DNA of 36,519 nt from positions 1 to 36,519 of the IMG/VR virus record IMGVR_UViG_3300003937_000097; one strand, written 5' to 3'. Under the pieces are notes generated by a model, which was not told the origin of the DNA, ran no database searches, and was given only the letters and a program-made list of their open reading frames with translations. Both the position numbers and the translations under genes were made by a program. This stretch comes from a virus. This document shows, piece by piece, positions 16,601 to 23,000 of this stretch (positions within the stretch are counted from its first letter, which is position 1; the number at the start of each line of letters is the position of its first letter).

Positions 16601-18419
16601 GGATACCTTTAAACTTACTAGAAATGGATATGATTTCCGCCCTGGTGATGTGTTTAAAGTTGTTGGTCTTGTAACGGCAAAAGACTTTGCACAACCATCT
16701 TCAGAGTTCCAAGTTGAAGTTACATCAACTTTCAATGATTTCTTTGCTGCGTGGTCTTTCGGTGAACTCGATTATATCGATAATATTGCTGGATTCCAAG
16801 ATGGAAGTAGAAAAAGATTCCCATTATTCTATGTTGGTGAACTATTGAGTTTTGCACTTGATACTCAATCCCCATTATCATCTGCAATCGATTTAGATGC
16901 TGTACTTGTAATTTTTGTAAATGGTGTGATACAAACTCCAGGAGCAGCATATACTTTTGAAGGTGGTGGTTCTTCATTCATATTTACAGAAGCTCCTCAA
17001 CCTCAAGATAAAGTAGACATATTCTTCTATATCGGTCAAGATAGCATTGATGTTACTAGAATTGAAGTTAAAGAAACAATCAAAAAAGGTGATGATCTAT
17101 TCGTAAATAGACATCCATTCTTCTCAAGCGCAGTTGATAACTTATATCAGCAACAAATACGCAGTAGAACGATTTCAGACATTATTGGTTCTGACATTGT
17201 TGAAACTGATATTTACACTGGACCTGGAATTAATGATATTGATTACAGACCATTTGATTGGACCAAGCAAAAGGTAGATAAGTTTATCAAAGGTGATCTT
17301 ATTTCAAAATCTAGAGATATTTTAGAAGCAAGAATCTTCCCAACGGCAAAAATTATTGGTGATGTTACTCCAACCTCATCGGAAATCTTTGTTGATAATA
17401 TTCAGTTCTTTAATTATGAGGAAGAGGTTTATACTCATCCATCATTTAGCAATCTCTTCGATTCTCTAGATGCTGTTATAATTGATGCAAATGATCCTAT
17501 TGGAGCAGGATTTACTGCTAATGTCTCTATAGCAGGAACTATTTCTGGAATCAACACTACAAACGTAGGTTCTGGATATAGTGGAACATCATTGGATATT
17601 AAATTCTCTGCACCAAAAGTTATTGGTGTTGGTATAGGAACTACGGCAACTGCCACAGCAACTATTTCTAATGGATCGATATCTTCAGTAAATATTACAA
17701 ATCCTGGTTTAGGATATACCAATACAAATCCACCACATTTAATTATTGAAACTCCTAGTTTAATTAAGGAGGAAATTAAGGAATCTACAAATATCCAAGG
17801 TTTCTCTGGCATTATAACTGGTATTTCTACAACAACTGGAACTGGTGGACATCCACTTGCCCTCAAGATTAACTTTAGAGCACTTAAAGATTACACTACA
17901 GGTGGAGAAGCACAACTTGCTTCTGATGCACTTGATTTGGTTGCTGGTTATCCAATTATGGTTTATGGAACTAAAGTTGGAACTGGCGCAACTTCAGTAT
18001 TCGATAGTAATGATGCTGTTGTTGCCATTGGAACCACATTCCTAGATAATGTATATGTTGTTAGTCAAAAAAGTTTTGAAAATGGACCTGATGCTGAGTT
18101 AATTCTGAACGTTCATAGTGATAGTCCTATTACAGGAATTTCAACTTCTGGAGGTTTTGAGGATAATCAAGCAGGTACAGCAACAACTGCACTTGGATAC
18201 CTATCTTGGGGTAGGATATATAATTATGCTGAACGCAGTGGTGGTGTTTCTATTGGTGTAACTGGTTTAACAGTTGATGCTGGATTATCCACATTCCCTG
18301 TTCTTCAAAGAAGAGGAAATGCTGGATTTGATAAGAGTGGTGCAATCAGATCTACTAAGTCTATTGTTAATTCTGCAAATATTACTGCAGATAATCAACT
18401 CCCATTCTACGGTGCTTAG
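4692..18419 (+). CDS. giant modular baseplate/virion structural protein in gene 7 position (4575 aa)
   Basis: A single uninterrupted frame of 4,575 codons follows AGAGAGGA nine bases upstream of the ATG. It lies between gp6 and gp8, where T4 has gene 7 (1,032 aa wedge protein) and where cyanophages carry very large VrlC-like proteins. Residues 1-60 ('EKRVQLNKIIESQLPEFLVS') and about 175-240 ('LYQSKGIEESIKILFKVLYG') are helical and probably anchor to the wedge. The rest is beta-rich and built from recurring modules. Type A is 'DTTIVV..GFP..IDNEIITYT' (residues about 74-134, 323-372 and 3120-3215). Type B is GxGY, with its Tyr at 756, 954, 1090, 1134, 1175, 1440, 3644, 4296 and 4342. Type C is 'NHGF..GD', with seven or more copies. 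A YHYH-family-like motif 'GWAYDGNPIYGPYGY' lies at 1259-1273, although the YHYH tetrad itself is absent. Two 'YPR.TDPA' domains flank a helical block at about 3690-3813. The gp7 role is inferred from position; a peripheral adhesin role is possible. Confidence 0.85.
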   Translation: MSNFEKRVQLNKIIESQLPEFLVSDFPKAVDFFKQYYISQEKQGGNIDLVDNLDRYLRVDNLVPEVVVGKTALSSSISASDTTIVVTSTKGFPDDYGLLKIDNEIITYTSKTSTTFTGCVRGFTGITGYDSGISNLINTVNKQNVVFSETSAEEHSNNSTVTNLSALFLQEFYKKLKRTFTPGLEEYEFVSDLDVGNFIKHARNLYQSKGIEESIKILFKVLYGVEASVIDLEERLIKPSAANYIRRETIVVERISGDPFKLEGQTIFKSTDSGTSASVSDVEIFTRNNETFYRLGLFIGYNDRDLIEGTFTIPGSSRVLENVSVGSSVINVDSTIGFGQTGTVVVGSNAIDYTAKSINQFYGCINVGAAITTGTRIRSNEYVYGYEDNDLTKRVDLRITGVLADFNPLGKLSLMEVGEEIKVRNVGEVITNPTTDRTYKQIFANSWIYNTSSSYNVDTINGSIFTLLSDIDKSSLKRGDTVDIVNGSNVVGSGATIVSVSEPTKEVTLGNIVGFAASTGVNYSLRRRVEKSESVGVALSLGNDVYIADTLNVYTDENDEFGYITSNSLPSYTIYDDIIEKNADSLGERDNVFNNYTVVVFPSDVDFLDGDEIVYTAETPIAGLVSNASYFVKKFVDSTGTVINNKIYLYSSKALLKGNEYIKLDYTVSSGGGSGSLIGTHTFTLRRHEDRVLSPNQILRKFSLNTSLSDVKSENRKIGSIGLLVDGTQISSPESRDKIYYGPISEFEVLNGGKGYDVINPPKIIISKPIGLGNTNALVEPVIEGIVNQILVDPQDFDIESIEGISLIGGNGSGCQLEPVMGSRFRELSFDSRALSLGGGVDIDNETITFSDFHNLFDGQHLIYNQNGHNAISIGIANDPTQSIEGTLVSGDEYVTKFVNTTSIKLFKTDADALAGINTIGFSTATTASGIHKFRTLSRKNLREVKVIQSGSGYTYRKLRVSSSGISTEYNTIYFKNHGFNTDDIVDYSYEGTSIGGLTDTNRYSIQKVDADNFRVIDVGIGASITTDLVRSKVVDITTVGVGTHIFQYPPISVDINVSYGSTLGGTFVFTPIVTGEIIDTYLYEQGTGYGSNTLNLHKKPLISLPQGKDAQLSPIILNGRIDAVQIRNRGAGYKSLPIIETEGTGTGAVLRPILGGINGEQIIEVKVINGGIGYDQNLTDIIIKPRGSGAKFDLRVRDLTVNDAERFASYTKKRQEKIYSNLSPNETSDLLVYSMYGYSSDLAIKFNDTASNHSPIIGWAYDGNPIYGPYGYSTIDDVQSGVRLLESGYIINSNSIIDRPLLSNYPEGFFIEDYQFTDVGDLDKHNGRFCKTTEFPNGVYAYFASVNVDGSSLEPQYPYFIGNSFRSKFIKENEVLDQTFDFNNSDLVRNTFPYKVNDKDANYDFINESYESFAQIARIESVSQGDIDEVIVVDGGSGYQIGDVVNFDETGTKGRGLRAQVSELKGIEVDSVSTSLETYENVVFEWDTDRVVSVYSRDGYLDFNNNDTVLITGLSTAVTYLADSHHIGFTTETVGLAKTMTSFTGATSGVGVFEDILVSNVPVVSAGNTITIFSSSGTESVRVLNNFNNGVLRVQRFGEAPNYTTGVAHTFGSELNVISDRVRLPVKTKKFTSKRDDLVYFNPLEAVGVGLTDGSAISKIITVGITTSEISIPTRTIYLPNHPFTTGQKITLSKGAGNPSSFTVGMNNSNVNTFFIPDLSTKETDLYVINKGRNYIGLVSETVGAVGVGTTSEGLFFYNVGNAADRSDYLIKSNKDQVTGNLSRITTLVSCAETHGLSRNDVIKLNVLPNTIVGVGTTAALRLSLDLDEKKILVNSTDVESSAINLSNNTFTLTSHGYSTGDKIYYSGDATGIVSGDYFIIKDSLNTFRLSETKYESNPASQKEINITATGSGPHTISLINPRLDVVRNSDIQFILQDPSLFGYNLKIYREKEFVNEFVSVANNSEFNIISAGSTIGLGTLTNPTLTLKHSNNIPSRLYYTLEKSGYISTADTNVNDYSEINYIDSEYNGSHKVFGITGAGNTTTFKISPVKIPSVLSYNKSQCDKLEYSTKSASALSGSIGKVRIISKGFNFERLPQFTDVTSETGINANIFAESTSIGSPKKVRFKDIGYDYPSDKTLRPQTFVPPVINLDNLDTIKDFNIISQGSRYLRDPDVILINDTTKEIVDKDSLLAKAPNGAIAEIEILAPLFGLASETHKLVFVNNSNGVGISTMTGDGISGVATCTLVTPILGFVQPQFEVGDEIFIEGIDLDSTGTGYNSSDYNYRFFKVKSYNNISPATLEFEIVDDAGVGLSTNVGLAKTVQSGYATIINKKYYPEVTVIQDRSKFFANEQLYVNTTGASFVEEDIFVSLIRDDYIKVQGNYDLNIGDKIKGVISGTIADVTGVSRNKGYFNIDYSSKQELGWRDDTGKISVDHQVIPNNDYYQNLSYSVKSPITWEEQSSPVNSIIHPAGLKNFADVGVTSTGSSTVGLAGTTTSIAILDVVNERRVDTINNFDNVVDYDIRQNALSNFDQSKFLKLQNIKLEDYIECRTNRVLIHDDISNNFSSRGFKDIFIELDEIDFSDNYVGYVIQVIDADTKDVQLSELVYQSTTLNTFLFEKYTNFTKEKLGDFSTDLDSAGRKTLIFTPTDPYERDHDIKILKRSYLYTALAGGGTQTGSTTFGSIDLVGSFVSGIGSVGTASSIKTLVDFPVNDFNGMYAKVEIVDRFTSDHNYIEAIVDFDGTDTYLSEYYFDTQSLSYSSSQTGILSAIYDANAGIVSLTAQNIGISSLVGLYDVRSTIVGFGTTTTGIGTYRYLVNNQPAGTEKSVKIESTVGFGTTAVRVGTFDLGSVSSSNSVVRVSAGETSAIHQVSILSNTLQTTVVPGPFAAVNNVTGLGTFGGEIDGSRYYLNFYPDTPYDVEVQGYNEVFYTEQDYDNTPLPNTYGPTIGEVLYDAYDGINGLRANRTQFKLSHEGDPIYVKSFVPTDTAQVNYVTGVITLRNHFFNTGEELIYRPSSTFAGIGSTAMGIGSTEGYTGIVTDKLPDRVYPIALTPDTFQLSTRREYAKAGIFVTFTDAGLGNIHELEITKKLSKTVIALDGIVQQPIAFTPINHNLDFNNGGITAGISTFNLTGISSVQPRDVLKIDDEYMKVVEVGLSTNVNGALLGPINGIIAAGTAATHPTVAVQRGSLGTRAEAHSDGAEARIYRGALNIVGNNVHFIDPPKGNTRARRNESNLPYVKAEFSGRTFLRSNYEKNMLFDDISDSFTGVGKTYTLTTSGLNTTGVGIGSGILFINGVFQTPSTLNNSGNNYNFEQDNISGISSVVFTGITSVDGSYIQSESDINQNQLPRGGQIVSLGSTPGLGYAPLVGAKFIAETNSSGAITGVVGVNTFINPVSITTAHYNNISGILEIETSDSHYLKGADRVRLVGLEFTCSSVYSGVTTSIFPDHNRSLDIANIIDSTKLNVQVGPSTIIHNYLKDGQIYQHFDLNIGSGYRHPIGIAVTDLAFVHKFVRAITNSVTASSGGPFTPTKANYDSKTGVLRLTIPNHGLSVSDTITIADDGLIFTCDEDQHFTEQPYPRSTDPASGQNLTITNVTTNIITVNVGSGGGSGTGAAIEAVVGAGGTLALNVTSTGSGYKNPRIVIPEPNYENMEVTGVSRLGIGATSLTGRNVLMNLTIAQTTEKALGDRFFDAANLIEDNAAFIADIAYGRMLAQFPSYSPPAGTNGQDCKDDIVDVLESISYNLKYGGNDYTVDAANLYITGAHVSGEEQETAYAFDQARDLAVQAMRNEAVTIGGYTTKTQVFDTSITYDTVKYTPSNVAYTASSGITTVTIPNHQFSNGDQIKIRTNSLIFKCDKDNFATEHRYPRPTDPAADTFLSITNVTTNTFRVNVGASPAGEQYNHIFTFSELASIERKLTASTTPAQCANVQSAIHTLVGIVTTAVVSSSIPPRTVAPGAQYSVDTFKLTRNGYDFRPGDVFKVVGLVTAKDFAQPSSEFQVEVTSTFNDFFAAWSFGELDYIDNIAGFQDGSRKRFPLFYVGELLSFALDTQSPLSSAIDLDAVLVIFVNGVIQTPGAAYTFEGGGSSFIFTEAPQPQDKVDIFFYIGQDSIDVTRIEVKETIKKGDDLFVNRHPFFSSAVDNLYQQQIRSRTISDIIGSDIVETDIYTGPGINDIDYRPFDWTKQKVDKFIKGDLISKSRDILEARIFPTAKIIGDVTPTSSEIFVDNIQFFNYEEEVYTHPSFSNLFDSLDAVIIDANDPIGAGFTANVSIAGTISGINTTNVGSGYSGTSLDIKFSAPKVIGVGIGTTATATATISNGSISSVNITNPGLGYTNTNPPHLIIETPSLIKEEIKESTNIQGFSGIITGISTTTGTGGHPLALKINFRALKDYTTGGEAQLASDALDLVAGYPIMVYGTKVGTGATSVFDSNDAVVAIGTTFLDNVYVVSQKSFENGPDAELILNVHSDSPITGISTSGGFEDNQAGTATTALGYLSWGRIYNYAERSGGVSIGVTGLTVDAGLSTFPVLQRRGNAGFDKSGAIRSTKSIVNSANITADNQLPFYGA
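7585..7755 (+). repeat. example of NHG-GD module (type C) in the giant gene
   Basis: This is one of at least seven related segments. Here 'YFKNHGFNTDDIVDY' is followed by a 'GGLTDTNRYSIQKVD' strand pair and 'NFRVID'. Others start near 7220 (degenerate), 9715 ('LPNHPFTTGQKITL'), 10220 ('TSHGYSTGDKIYYS'), 13680 ('LRNHFFNTGEELIYR'), 15340 ('IPNHGLSVSDTITI') and 16205 ('IPNHQFSNGDQIKI'). The constant part is a hydrophobic strand, [N/S]H, an aromatic or Leu, and a GD/SD turn before another strand. Confidence 0.7.
7940..8275 (+). repeat. tandem GxGY modules (type B), three in a row
   Basis: Three consecutive units place the GxGY Tyr at residues 1090, 1134 and 1175 of the giant protein, spacings of 44 and 41. 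Each unit has a strand, then '[EN]xG[TAI]GY', then a Pro/Ile strand, then a Gly-rich loop such as 'EGTGTGA' or 'RGSGAKF'. Equivalent units occur in gp8, in the DUF4815 giant and in gp14. Confidence 0.75.
13103..13219 (+). repeat. 18-base direct repeat inside the giant gene
   Basis: TGTTGGATTTGGAACAAC occurs at 13103-13120 and again at 13202-13219, in frame and exactly 33 codons apart. Both copies encode VGFGTT. This short identical repeat within a diverged protein repeat could be a recent duplication or a site for recombinational length change. Confidence 0.65.
15268..16425 (+). repeat. duplicated 'YPRxTDPA' domain flanking a helical block
   Basis: Copy 1 (about 15268-15535) and copy 2 (about 16150-16425) encode parallel strings: 'IPNHGL..LIFTCDED', 'YPRSTDPA', 'ITNVTTNIITVNVG' and 'IPNHQF..LIFKCDKD', 'YPRPTDPA', 'ITNVTTNTFRVNVG'. 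They are clearly paralogous and diverged. Between them, residues about 3690-3813 form a helical block with 'IADIAYGRMLAQFPSY' and 'DDIVDVLESISYNLKYGG', a segment I recall in other cyanophage structural proteins. Confidence 0.75.
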
Positions 18420-18437
18420 AAACCTTTAATTATAATC

Positions 18438-18445
18438 TATAAATA
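18438..18445 (+). promoter_or_regulatory. T4-type late promoter ahead of gp8
   Basis: An exact TATAAATA (in context CTATAAATA) lies in the 42-base gap between the giant gene and gp8, 16 bases before the gp8 ATG. This placement matches the 2325 promoter. It would restart transcription after the 13.7-kb gene, where read-through from 2325 would be slow to arrive. Confidence 0.85.
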
Positions 18446-18461
18446 CATAAAAAAGATAAAG

Positions 18462-20015
18462 ATGTCAGCTATTGTTACTGATCAATTTAGAATTCTGAAT
18501 GCCAGTAATTTTGTGGACTCCATTGAGTCCAATTCTTACTACATTACATTAGGATTAGCAAATCCAGTTGCTGCTGGATATGGTAGAACTAGTGATTGGA
18601 ATACCAATCCACCTTCACCGGTAGATAATCTTTCGTATGCTAGTCATATTGGAGATACTGTACTTTTTGGTAAGAAGATTACTTCTGCCAATGCACGAAG
18701 GATTGTTAGAAGAATTGATTGGAATTCGGGAACAAAATATGAAGTTTATAGAAATGACTATAGCGTCACAAATCCTGCACCCATAACAAATGCTGCTCGA
18801 CTATATGATGCAAATTACTATGTAATGAATGAAGATTATAGAGTTTATCTTTGTGTTGAGAATGGATCTAGTGGAACTAATCCCAAAGGAAATGTTTCTC
18901 AGGATCAACCAACATTCACTGATTTAGAACCATCTAGGGCAGGGGATAGTGGTGATGGATATATCTGGAAATATCTATTCACAATCAGTCCTAGTGACAT
19001 TATTAAATTTGATTCTACAGACTATATTACAGTTCCTAATAGTTGGTCAACTTCAACTGATTCTCAAATAAGAGCAATTAGAGAATCTGGAGATTCTAGT
19101 ATTAATGAAAACCAAATCAAAACGGTTTATATTGAAGATGCTGGATCAAATTATGCTAATGGTCTTGGTCAAGAGATGAACATCATTGGTGATGGCACTG
19201 GTGGTAAGGTTAGAGTTGATGTTGAAGGTGGTAAAATTACAAATACTGTAGTTACTTCTGGTGGAAAAGATTATAGTTATGCATTAGTTGATCTTGGATC
19301 TATAAATTCAAATACTAGTGGAACTTCTGCAAAGTTAGTTCCAATTATCCCACCATCTAAAGGTCATGGTTTTGATATCTATAAAGAACTTGGAACTGAT
19401 AAAGTTTTAGTCTACGCTAGATTTGATGATTCTACAAAAGATTTTCCAGTTGATACAAGTTTTGCTCAAGTGTCAATTGTGAAAGATCCAACTGCTATTG
19501 GAACTGCAAATACATTTACTGATAGTAATTTTACTGGATTATCTGCGTTTAAACTTGTATCAATTACAGGAACACCTAAAGTTGGTGAAAAAATTGAACA
19601 ATCCGTTCAAAACGGAACTTCAAAAGCATTTGGTTATGTTGCTTCGTTTGATACCGAAACTAAAGTTTTGAAGTATTTTACGGATAGATCTTTATTTTAT
19701 AATCAAACAACAAAAGATCAACAAGATTATACAGGCATTTCTACTAATGGTAGACCATATGCTTTTGAATCTTCATCAAATTTAATTAGTGGTCAAACTT
19801 CATCATTCACAGGATCAGTTGATACTGGATTCTCAGGAATTGCTACAAATCCAACAGGAATTAAGCAAATAAATCTGGGTTCTAGTTTCACAGCAGGTAT
19901 GTCAGTTCCTGAAATAAATAAAGGATCAGGGGAAGTTATCTACCTGGACAACAGAGCTAGCATTGCTAGAAATGCACGTCAAAAAGAAGACATCAAAGTT
20001 ATACTGGAATTCTAA
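18462..20015 (+). CDS. gp8: gp8-like baseplate wedge subunit
   Basis: The 517-residue product shows the gp8 signature: N-terminal 'TDQFRILNASNFVDSI', 'SYYITLGL', the 'PVDNLSYASHIGDTVLFGKK' region, the strand pattern 'VEVYRND'-like ('TKYEVYRNDYSV'), 'GDGYIWKYLFTISPSDIIKF', and a C-terminus 'NARQKEDIKVILEF'. T4 gp8 has 334 residues and forms a dimer in each wedge, joining gp6, gp7 and gp10. About 180 extra residues are present here. Part of the extra length is a pair of GxGY-like units with the Tyr at 231 and 271 ('DAGSNYANG', 'SGGKDYSYA'). It has its own late promoter, and its stop is 3 bases before the next gene. Confidence 0.93.
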   Translation: MSAIVTDQFRILNASNFVDSIESNSYYITLGLANPVAAGYGRTSDWNTNPPSPVDNLSYASHIGDTVLFGKKITSANARRIVRRIDWNSGTKYEVYRNDYSVTNPAPITNAARLYDANYYVMNEDYRVYLCVENGSSGTNPKGNVSQDQPTFTDLEPSRAGDSGDGYIWKYLFTISPSDIIKFDSTDYITVPNSWSTSTDSQIRAIRESGDSSINENQIKTVYIEDAGSNYANGLGQEMNIIGDGTGGKVRVDVEGGKITNTVVTSGGKDYSYALVDLGSINSNTSGTSAKLVPIIPPSKGHGFDIYKELGTDKVLVYARFDDSTKDFPVDTSFAQVSIVKDPTAIGTANTFTDSNFTGLSAFKLVSITGTPKVGEKIEQSVQNGTSKAFGYVASFDTETKVLKYFTDRSLFYNQTTKDQQDYTGISTNGRPYAFESSSNLISGQTSSFTGSVDTGFSGIATNPTGIKQINLGSSFTAGMSVPEINKGSGEVIYLDNRASIARNARQKEDIKVILEF

Positions 20016-20018
20016 ACA

Positions 20019-23000
20019 ATGTCACAGAAGACAAACTTAAATGTAAGCCCTTATTATGATGATTTTGATAAGGCTAATAATTTTTACAGAGTTCTTTTTA
20101 AACCTGGATTTCCCGTCCAGGCAAGAGAACTAACGGGTCTTCAGTCTATCTTACAAAATCAGGTAGAATCCTTTGGCAGTCATATGGTCAAAGAAGGTTC
20201 TATGGTGATTCCTGGTGGAGTCACTTGTGATGACCAATTTACAACTGTTAAGGTAAACCCAGACCATCTTGGCATTGATATTACAGTATATTTGTCATCG
20301 ATTGTTGCTTTAAACAATGGTAGAGGTGCCAAAGTAAAGGGAGAAACCTCCGGAGTAATTGGCACAATTAAAGGATTTCTACTACCTCCAGACGAAGGCG
20401 TAGAAGAAATAACATTATTCGTTAAATATCGCGATGGGGCAGATGATGGCGAAACGGTAGAGTTTTCTGATGGAGAAGTCTTAATTCTTGAAGAAAATGT
20501 TAGTTATGGTAATACAACTCTCAATATTGGAGATACCGTACTAACAACCCTCTCGGTAAATTCAACTGCTACAGGTTTTGCGGTTGGTGTTGCTGAAGGA
20601 GTCTACTTTATTAGAGGAACATTTGTTGATGTTTCGACAACTCAAATTGTCCTTGATCCATACACTAATGATGTTTCATTTAGAGTTGGTTTTGATATAT
20701 TAGAAGAAATTGTTAATGCAAATGAAGATGATAGTCTAAACGATAACGCAAAAGGTTTTACAAACTATGCAGCACCAGGTGCTGATAGATTAAAAATTAG
20801 TGTAAAACTTTCAAAGAAAGCACTTACCGATACCGAAGATACAAGTTTTGTAGAACTTGTTAGAGTTGATAACGGTGTAATTAAAAAGTTACAGAATAAG
20901 TCTAACTACAATCTTATTAGAGATTACTTTGCAAAAAGAACTTTTGACGAATCTGGAAATTATGCAGTTGAACCCTTCATAGTTGATTGTGCAAACACTT
21001 TAAACAATGAAATTGGTAATGGAGGTCTCTTCAGAGAAGATGATCTTACTGAAGATGGCAACAAACCATCAAATAACTTGATGGCATATAAAATATCCGA
21101 AGGAACTGCATACGTTAAGGGATATGATATTGATTTAGTTGGTTCTACCGTAAAAGATATTGATAAACCAAGAGATGTCAAAAAAGTTCAAGGAAGTAGA
21201 GTTCCATTTGGAATGGGAAGTCTGATTCGTGTTAATAATGTACACGGAATTCCATATATTAAAATTGGTGGAACTGCTGCTGGTGGTGATACCAGTGCCA
21301 ATGTCATTGGTTTGTACTCCGATAGAAGAAATGGCGAAGATAATAGTGGAGGTATCGATGGAACTGGTCAGGGCATTAAAATTGGAGAAGCAAGAGTATA
21401 TTGGTTTGGATTAACAGATGATCGCTATAAAAATGCAGGAACTGAATGGGACTTGTACTTATATGATACTCAAACATATACAAACTTAACTCTAGCAAAT
21501 ACTTTTTCAACAGGTGATGTTCCTAATGGATCACTTGTAAGAGGTATGTCTAGTGGTGCAACTGGGTTCATTGCCGATAGAAGTAGTAATACATTAAGTT
21601 TATCCCAAACTTCTGGAACTTTCCTTGAAGGTGAGCAAGTAATTATTAATGATATGCAGAAATTTAAATCTGCAATTAATACTACAGGTATTCAAGCATT
21701 TACAACTGAAGATATTAAGTCTGTATTCCAAGACTCTGACAGTCTTGATACTAATCTTAAGAAAAACTTCTTAGCGGACACAGTTCTTTATCCAAAACAA
21801 CTTGCAAATTTTGCAGTTACAGACCAACTGACAATTTCTGGTGGAAATCTTGGGAAAGTTCAAGGTAGATTCTTTAATGCCGTCAATGGAATAAAAGTTA
21901 ATGGTATTATTCGTTATTTCAAAGATGGTGAAATTGATCCAAGTTTTGCAAGGATTAGTGGAGTAAGAGATCATGAAATTGATCTAGCACCAACTACAAA
22001 TATTACAGATGTTTGTATAGGAGCGGTATCAAATCAAACATCGAACTTTGAGTTAATGGTACCAAGAATTCTGAATGTTGGTCAGAATGGTCTTTATAGT
22101 ATATTGCCAGAGCAAAATATATCATCAGTTGATTTTGCATCATCAGAACTTACAGTTAGTTATCAAATAACTGAGCAATCTACTGATGCAAATGGATCAT
22201 TAGAATTTACATCAGCAGATGTTATTGGAGCAAACGCAGGCATCAGCAGTGTATTCTTTGAAACTTTTGATGCTGAAAGATATTCTGTTGTATATAATGA
22301 TGGATCACCTGCACCATTAGATTCTGGACAAGTAATTTTAGATGAGAATGCTGGTAAAGTTACCATAACTAATCTTGAAGCATCTCAATCTAGTAATGTA
22401 ACTGTTCTTGCTACAATGAAAAAGCGAGGCATTACACATAAATCAAAGGACTATATTAGATCCACACAGGTGAATGTTGATAGATCATTTGATGGTTCAA
22501 GATTCTCTGTAGGTTTAACAACTAGTACATATTATGGAACTAGAGTTCAAGATGATGAAATATCTCTAAATTTCCCAGATGTTGCAAATGTTATTGCAGT
22601 TTATGAATCAACAAATTCTGCAGCACCAATTTTAGATAGATTGACATTTGCAACAGGTCTAGCATTAGACCAAAATGCAATTGTCGGTGAGAAAATTGTA
22701 GGTGAAGATAGTAGAGCAATTGGTCAAGTTGTTTCTGCAACAGCAAATACAATTGATTATGTTATTTTAAATACGGAAGATTATCAAGTTGGAGAAGTTG
22801 TTAAGTTTAAAGAATCTTCTATTTCTGCTGTCATTCAACAGGTAAGAGAAGGTAGTTATGTTAATAGAACTCCTAACTACAGATTGGATACTGGAAATCG
22901 CCACCAATTCTGCGATTATTCTAGAATTGTAAGGAGAAGAGGAACTACAGTACCTTCCCGTAAACTATTAATTATTTTTAACCACTACAGAGTTGCATCA

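Noticed and set aside
17435-17866. 143-codon minus-strand frame within the giant gene
   Set aside because: It is opposite the continuous 4,575-codon frame; its Pro/Ile/Val-rich product reflects the complement of the repeat codons.
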